From assembly GCA_027704905.1 (NCBI GenBank), contig CM051005.1, forward strand, positions 14,322,238 to 14,386,237: 64,000 nucleotides of DNA, written 5' to 3'. Below the pieces are notes generated by a model. The model saw only the letters and a list, made by a program, of their open reading frames with translations, was not told the DNA's origin and did no database searches. This document shows positions 57,895-64,000 of the stretch, in pieces. How positions within the stretch are numbered: the first letter of the stretch is position 1; every line of letters begins with the position of its first letter. The DNA comes from Muraenolepis orangiensis. Taxonomy: Eukaryota; Chordata; Actinopteri; Gadiformes; Muraenolepididae. The position numbers and the translations under genes are program-made.

Positions 57895-58390
57895 ACGTGC
57901 GTGCGGCACTGAGCAGAACAAATGCTCATAAGGCAGCTGGTCCTGATGGCGCCCCCGGTGGCGTGCTCAGGAACTGCGCTGAGCAGCTGACCGAGGTCCT
58001 TACTGACATGTTCAACTTGTCACTAGCTCAGGCAGTTGTCCCCGTGTGCTTTAAAACCACCTCCATTGTGCCAGCTGCCTAAACCCTCCTCTGCAGCGAG
58101 CCTCACTGACTTCCACCCTGTTGCCCTCACCCCCATCATCATGAAGTGCTTCTAGAGGCTGGTCCTGGCTCTCCTCTAATCTGGCCTCTCACCTCACTGG
58201 ATAAACACCAATCTGCCTACCGTGAGAACAGGAGCACGGAGGACGCCATCTCCTCAGCCCTTCACTCCTCTCTCTCCCACCTGGATGAGAGCAACTCCCA
58301 GGTGAGAAGGCTGTTCATAGACTTCAGCTCAGCATTCAACACATCATCCCCTCCAAACTCATCTTCAAACTTGGTGACCTCATGAAAACC
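57895..58390 (+). pseudogene. LINE reverse transcriptase N-terminal fragment, copy 3
   Basis: Same sequence as copy 2 with NAHKAAGPDGAPGGVL and a frame break near 58075 (ccagctgcctaaacc). It shares with copy 2 the stop directly after IIMKCF, so both descend from one already dead element. RT motif A here still reads FIDFSSAFNT. Confidence 0.85.
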
Positions 58391-58630
58391 AAGAACCTTG
58401 GTTACTAGACTTCCTAACTATATGTGTTTGTGTGTAATTATATAAATGTGTGTATGTCTGTGTACTTCTATGTGTGTGTGTGTGCGTTTATCTGTCTTTA
58501 TAAATAGGTGTGTGTGTGTGTGTATGTGTGTCTATATGCATGTGTGTATGTGTGTGTGTTTATTTATATATGTGTGTGTGTGGGTGTGTGTGGGTATTTA
58601 TATATGTGTGTGTGTGTGTGTGTGTACTTC

Positions 58631-58761
<131 letters not shown>

Positions 58762-59649
58762 GCTGGTCTCATGAACCATACGTAGGATCCCCTACCTTAA
58801 AACAGTGCTCTTTGTTTGGTAGTAAACCGTACGGATCGACCCGGTGCTCCAACATGCAGCTCTGACCTCATCACAGTCACGTGTCCTCCTGTTCTCCGTG
58901 GAACATCTCCTGACATTAATAGCTCTTAGCATGTTGTATATGTTAGCAAGTGTATGTCCTTAATGTTGTTAACACGCTCTTATCACAGCTACTTAAGCAG
59001 GTGACCTAGCAGTACGAAATTGTGTTATTCATCTTGTCAATATGAATACTTGTGAACTGCTGTATGTATATGTTTGCGTACCCCAGTGTTATGCTATTGT
59101 CTGCTTCAACTAATGTACACCTTGTAAGTCGCTTTGGATAAAAGCGTCTGCCAAATGCCCTAAATGTAAATGTAAATGTAAACATGGAATAGAATCACAT
59201 CGTTTGGGCAGTTAAATACGGTTTGATAACATGTATTAAAGAGAGACCTTTTCATTTGATTACCGTAGTGTCGGTTCTGTGAATGTATCCGATCTTTAGT
59301 TTGTCAGTTAATACGAAGATCTCGGAGGGTTTTCTCCCCGTTGCTATGGTGACGCTGGACGCTGCTGTCGCTGTGACCGCGTGACGCTGGTTCTCTGAAT
59401 CGGATCTCTCCATCCTAACATCGATCAGCCAAACACACAGAAGGGTCCAATACTATTAATATACTATATATATATTATATATAGTATATTATATATATAG
59501 TATATTAGTATAGCCCTTAATCAGAGTTACAGTGTGGCTTTACAGGCCATCTGATTATGAAACCAGAATCACATCTGGTTCTCCTTCAGTCTGGATGTGT
59601 TTTGTCACTTATTTGATAGTGGAATGCTTTTACATTTCTAGTGAGAAAT

Positions 59650-59875
59650 GAGGTGTTATACTAGTAGGGTCATGTAGGGCCAGGCTGCATATCCCTTGAA
59701 GAGAGAGGGGGTAGTGTTATACTAGTAGGGTCATGTAGGGCCAGGCTGCCTATCCCTTTAAGAGAGAGGGGGTAGTGTTATACTAGTAGGGTCATGTAGG
59801 GCCAGGCTGCCTATCCCTTTAAGAGAGAGGGGGTAGTGTTATACTAGTAGGGTCATGTAGGGCCAGGCTTCGTCT
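59650..59875 (+). repeat. 61-bp minisatellite, ~4 copies
   Basis: Paralogue of 51664-52250. Confidence 0.92.
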
Positions 59876-60370
59876 GTGTGTGTCTGGAAGTGAACGGGAG
59901 TAGTATCAATGTACATCTGTCTAGAATAAGTTATCAATCAATCCAACCCTCTGGTTAGTAAACCCTGCCTGTGTGTTCATTAAGTGGTTATTGAACCTGA
60001 AGCCTGTGCTTGGGCCCTGGATCAATATCCCCTGTATTCCTCCACTATGGTCAGGAACGTTCAACAAATGCAACAGTTTCATTATTTAGTTATTTACTTA
60101 CATATTGAGCTCTTAGTCAATTGTTCATTCATGTGTTCATTGTTCTTTATCTCAAAGGTTCACAGCGACCTCTGCTCTTAATCGATGACCCAATCCCTTC
60201 ACGGTTCTTACTCGTATTTTAATATCTGTATATCGCTGTGTTCTGCTGCTCCCTGCTGGCGACACTAGAGCATTACAACACCACGCAGCTCTAATAATAT
60301 CATATATATATATATTATATACAAGCAGTTATATACAGTGTGTGTGGTGTAGGTTTTTGGACTGGTGCTC

Positions 60371-60371
<1 letters not shown>

Positions 60372-60459
<88 letters not shown>

Positions 60460-60468
60460 ACACACAGT
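60372..60468 (+). repeat. CA microsatellite with interruptions
   Basis: Paralogue of 52738-52846. Confidence 0.9.
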
Positions 60469-60478
60469 AAGTGACCAG

Positions 60479-61248
60479 GGGCCGGTTGTTCAAAGTGTCC
60501 TTCCCCCCTCAGTCCTTAAATGTCCTAATCAGTCATTAAGTCTTAATCAGTCCTTAAATGTCCTAATCAGTCGTTAAGTCTTAATCAGTCCTTAAATGTC
60601 CTAATCAGTCGTTAGTTAACCATTTGTTAACTGTTGGTTGTTCAAAGGATGATTAGGCGAGTGGCTAACTAATCACTACTTAACCAGTCGTTAAACAGTT
60701 ATTAAGTATTAATATTAAGTATTTTTACCCATAATTCTTGAAACGACTTCCTGTATCTCCTCTTAACAACTCTAAAGATGGATGCTAATGCTAGTTAGCA
60801 GAAAGAGAAAAACTATCTTTTTCCTTAGCAGAAGTTAATCTGTTAGAGAGTTGGTAGAGGAGAGCAGGGAAACACTGAGGAGAGATTTTTTTTTTAAATG
60901 ATATATTATGTATATATATATTTTTAATATAATAATTATTTCGATGTATGTGTTGTATATATGTTAATTGTTGTCTTTCTTGATGGTATCTTCTCTAGCG
61001 ATGTTGATTCATGTTGTGGAGCAGCAAAATGTTGGGTAAAAGCTAAACAAGAACCACTGGACATGTCTTAATCATAGTTTAATACACCTTCAGCCAGTGA
61101 TTAAAGTTAACCACTGGTTAATCGCCTGAAGATGTTGACCACTAAATACCCTTTGAACAACCTAATTGAACCATGCATTAAAAATGAACCACTGATTAGC
61201 TGATTTAACGACTCGTTAAGAATTAAACAGCCTTCAACCAACCGGCCC
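60479..61248 (+). mobile_element. PIF/Harbinger-like MITE, 770 bp, complete
   Basis: Terminal inverted repeats gggccggttg (60479-60488) and caaccggccc (61239-61248) are perfect. Both ends are flanked by CAG (60476-60478 and 61249-61251), a 3-bp target duplication of the CWG type used by some Harbinger elements. Sub-terminal inverted homology (gttgttcaaag and gaacaacc) extends the ends. No transposase is encoded, so it is non-autonomous. Confidence 0.82.
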
Positions 61249-61251
61249 CAG

Positions 61252-61584
61252 AAGAAGAGAGCCAACACAAGACTTAATGAAAGGTTTATTCAGGGTAGGT
61301 TTGTTGAACCGTAGGTTAAAGATGTTTGGGTAACTGACAACTGATATATTGATAACCCCACCCATGTGTAGCAGGACCACTGGTTCAGGTTCTGTCCCAC
61401 ACTCATCTCTAGGCCCTGAACTCACCATCACCTAAAGTAGGTCAACTCCTCCCCCAGAGCCAACCCCTAATTAACTCAGGGGGGTTTAAGGCACCTGTGG
61501 CATCATGGCAGCCTTTGGTTGGTTTGCTGCCTGCCTGTTGCCACATGGCCACCTTAAGGGGAGGTCAATTGTCAGATACTGGAT
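61252..61584. other. Non-coding, no clear feature
   Basis: Ordinary-complexity sequence. 61258-61295 resembles, inverted, 34757-34800 (ttcattaagtcttg word); no gene is seen. Confidence 0.4.
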
Positions 61585-61882
61585 GTTAGTGATGGGCAAA
61601 TGAAGCTTTTGTGAAGCACTGAACCACTTAAGCCAATTGTTTCAAAAATAGGTTCATTACTCGAAGCTTCAGTTAGTGACCTCTCCTGGCAAAGTGCAAG
61701 GCTGCAGTGGATTTAAAGTACCTTTGCTTTGAAAATTCTTTGATGGACACACACTAAGACTGAATAGCATGTTCTATTGACAAATAAAGATTGATGAATG
61801 TGTGTATTGAGGAGAGAGTGCTGGTAAAATATGACATATGTTGGGTGTGCTTGTGTAACTGGCAGGGGGTGATGGGGAACAC

Positions 61883-62202
61883 TCAAAGATTTTTATTAAG
61901 GTACATTATTCTTTCCACTGTTTTTGGATTGATCCGGTTTCTTTTTTTGCTCACAACTTCTCCACATTTTGAGAACATTCGCTCGCAAGGAACTGACGAT
62001 GCTGGCGTGCATAAGAATTGTTTTGCAAGCTGAAACAGATGCGGGTACACATTGTGGGGCTTCAGCCCGTAAACCAGTGGGTCTTCTGATCGGTCCAGCG
62101 GTGGATCAGTCAAGTACTGCTGCACCTCCACTGTAGCGTCTGCTGTGGCGTTCCTTGCCCTCCTTGCTTCAGAAGCATCTCTGTCCAGTTTGTCCCAAAG
62201 GT
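61883..62202 (-). CDS. hAT transposase, C-terminal dimerisation exon
   Basis: Follows a 102-bp intron (62203-62304, donor gtaatg, acceptor tctttcag). Reads LWDKLDRDASEARRARNAT, EVQQYLTDPPLDRSEDPLVY and ASSVPCERMFSKCGEVVSKK, to a stop at 61883-61885. The CERMFSK/GEVVSKKRNR block is the hAT C-terminal dimerisation motif. The spliced join is in frame (SST-Y-LWDKLD). The unspliced frame also nearly reads through, with a stop at 62285, so splicing is inferred. Confidence 0.78.
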
Positions 62203-62304
62203 CTGAAAGACAAACATGACGGTAACCATCAGTACTGAAAGGTTTCAATTCATATCCTTTTTTACTTGTACTTATTTTGTTCAATTAACTATTTATAACA
62301 TTAC

Positions 62305-63091
62305 ATGTGGATGATGGATTTTCTGGTGCTGGTTGAGCTGATGTGGAGGGCTGTTCTTCTGTAAGTGTGTCAGGTGGTGTGCATCTCATCAGTTGTGAGC
62401 ATTGTGCTGTCAGTCGTTTTATTGATGTCTGTGCCTGTACTTGATTGTAGAATCCAATGGTTTTTAATCTTGGATCCAGCAGTGTTGAAAGCGTCAGTGC
62501 AGTTTGGTTCTCTGTAGTGTCAAACCTCTTTTGCATCACTGACACCAAGTTCTGTCCCAGTAGTGTAGCAGTGTTGTGGCCTATTTTTCCCTTTGTGTCA
62601 TGCAAGTATAGCATTAACATTTTTGTCATTGGGATAACCTTTGACCCCAAGACTCTCTTCTCCTCGGACAGTTCTACTGTTGCCTGGTAAAAGGGGGCAA
62701 GCAATTGGAGGCATGCAGCAGTTGTTTCATAGTCCTCAGAGGACGGAGGTCTCACGTCTGTTTTCAGCATCGCAACAGCTGCCCCCACTGACTGTCTCTC
62801 CTTGAAAAGGCGCTGTAACATGAGGAAGGTGCTGTTCCAGCGTGTGTCCACCTCCTGAATAAGCTTCATCACTGGACGCTTCATCTGCTCCTGCACTTCT
62901 CTGAGCTTCTCTTTTGCTGTTGTGCTGGTTTTGAAGAAAGTGACAACTTTTCGTGCCCTTGTGCGTAGGTCTTCTAGGCCAGGAGTTACATCAAGTGACT
63001 TCTTCACCACTAAATTTAGTGAATGAGCAAAGCAAAGTGCATGTCTGAGATTCGAATCTCTGACAGAGGCAACCATATTAGCTCCTGCATC
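62305..63091 (-). CDS. hAT transposase, catalytic part (exon)
   Basis: Minus strand, from a possible acceptor gcag at 63092. Encodes DAGANMVASVRDSNLRHALC, FAHSLNLVVKKSLD, EVDTRWNSTFLMLQRL, then a long helical insertion and TLSTLLDPRLKTIGF. These are RNase H-fold words of hAT transposases (Ac/ZBED1-like); the first catalytic region (the Asp of the T-DNA-NM type box) is at the exon edge, where DAGANM replaces the common DNAANM. The exon ends SSTC/gtaatg, with the donor at 62304-62303. It is intact over about 262 codons, but upstream exons (BED zinc finger) are not found. Confidence 0.78.
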
Positions 63092-63430
63092 CTGCGTTTA
63101 GAATGACCTAAGTTAAAAGATGTAAATGTGTACTTCTGTATTGTAATCTAATGTACAATGTGTTTTTCCTACTAGGTGGTATCAGCTGCATTTTGCTACA
63201 GTTAGGTTTTTGTTTCAATTTAGTTTTGATGTCTTATATTTAGGATTTTTGTGTATTTTACTGCTTGTTTGGACAAACTGGATAATTGTTTCTTCTGCTT
63301 TATACTCATTTGTTGTTTCTTTGCCCCTTATAGTGGAGTTGGAGCCAGCTAGTGGTGGAGGCACACAGTCTGATTCCCTTCATGGCTTGTAGTGGTAGGA
63401 GCACTAGTGAGTGTTGGGGTTTGCAGTGAG
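63092..63430. other. AT-rich segment, no gene seen
   Basis: May hold the 5' intron of the hAT element; no terminal repeat or exon recognised. Confidence 0.4.
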
Positions 63431-63435
63431 CACCG

Positions 63436-64000
63436 GTGGAGGGTAAGGGGGACACAGCCCTGTTAGACTGCCTCCCCCTGGCCGGTGGTGGGTAAGGGGG
63501 ACACGGCCCTGTTAGACTGCCTCCCCCTGGCCGGTGGTGGGTAAGGGGGACACAGCCCTGTTAGACTGCCTCCCCCTGGCCGGTGGTGGGTAAGGGGGAG
63601 ACGGCCCTGTAGACTGCCTCCCCCTGGCCGGTGGTGGGTAAGGGGGACACGGCCCTGTTAGACTGCCTCCCCCTGGCCGGTGGTGGGTAAGGGGGACACG
63701 GCCCTGTTAGACTGCCTCCCCCTGGCCGGTGGTGGGTAAGGGGGACACAGCCCTTTTAGACTGCCTCCCCCTGGCCGGTGGTGGGTAAGGGGGAGACGGC
63801 CCTGTAGACTGCCTCCCCCTGGCCAGTGGTGGGTAAGGGGGACACGGCCCTGTTAGACTGCCTCCCCCTGGCCGGTGGTGGGTAAGGGGGACACGGCCCT
63901 GTTAGACTGCCTCCCCCTGGCCGGCGGTGGGTAAGGGGGACACGGCCCTGTTAGACTGCCTCCCCCTCGCCGGCGGTGGGTAAGGGGGACACGGCCCTGT
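63436..64000 (+). repeat. 49-bp minisatellite, >11 copies, runs off window
   Basis: Units of gtggtgggtaagggggacac, ggccctgttagactgcctcc and ccctggccg at a 49-bp period, with sub-types (cacagccc, gagacggccctgtagac lacking tt, ggcggtgg). The gagacgg type recurs at about 63598 and 63790, four units apart, suggesting duplication of a multi-unit block. Confidence 0.95.

Larger units (their letters stand above)
61585..63091 (-). mobile_element. hAT transposon (Ac/ZBED-like), partial
   Basis: The left end starts tagtgatgggcaaatgaagc, a typical hAT terminal word. A minus-strand transposase lies at 61883-63091 and an aataaa-type signal is present on the minus strand near 61890-61897. The other terminus is not identified. 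Confidence 0.7.

Overview
The window is vertebrate, almost certainly teleost fish, genomic DNA. The diagnosis rests on one recognisable host gene, a fish-specific NLR-C (NLRC3-like) gene with FISNA-NACHT, ribonuclease-inhibitor-type LRR and PRY-SPRY exons. It is supported by fish-type transposons: a Gmr1-like Ty3/gypsy element, hAT, PIF/Harbinger, tRNA-derived SINEs and CR1/L2-like LINEs. TTAGGG interstitial telomere-type repeats are also present. The extreme density of CA/TG microsatellites and minisatellites, together with the NLR-C gene and the Gmr1-type element, recalls cod-like fishes (Gadiformes). That lineage guess is inference only.

Layout. 1-2.75 kb: a Gmr1-like gypsy fragment (gag, protease, partial RT/RNase H) fused to a non-LTR retrotransposon C-terminus. 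2.75-14.6 kb: almost entirely tandem repeats, namely a 41-bp array, CA composites, a solo LTR with a visible 5-bp target duplication, a 30-bp G-rich array, TTAGGG repeats, 2.6 kb of a 22-bp array and 1.8 kb of a (TG)n/TATAGTGTATACTA array. 14.6-32.5 kb: the NLR gene on the minus strand, about 16 exons, with introns filled by a 27-bp minisatellite, recent exon-bearing segmental duplications, a SINE and two copies of one LTR-like insertion. 32.6-35.2 kb: short tandem repeats and a promoter-like segment. 35.2-40.5 kb: a nearly complete LTR retrotransposon (minus strand) with the unusual order gag-PR-INT-RT-RNase H. 40.5-45.4 kb: a large inverted repeat whose arms carry truncated LTRs and whose spacer holds CCCTAA repeats, a hAT tail and an AT-rich array. 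45.4-47.2 kb: a decayed ZMYM1-like hAT transposase containing a micro-inversion. 47.4-53.2 kb and 57.3-60.8 kb: two copies of a segmental duplication containing a dead LINE whose coding region has grown into a 30-bp minisatellite. 53.2-57.2 kb: SINE, microsatellites, a gag-like fragment, an NLR exon fragment and a 42-bp minisatellite. 60.5-61.2 kb: a Harbinger MITE with CAG target duplications. 61.6-63.1 kb: a second hAT transposase with an intron. 63.4 kb to the end: a 49-bp minisatellite that runs off the window.

Only the NLR gene looks like a host gene. Its predicted order is a short N-terminal exon, five short repeated exons, a linker with poly-glutamate, FISNA-NACHT, five LRR exons, a 47-bp connector and PRY-SPRY. 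Splice phases agree throughout except around one 70-bp exon. Everything else is mobile-element debris or tandem repeat. Many of the tandem arrays can be traced to a single-copy seed inside another repeat in the same window.
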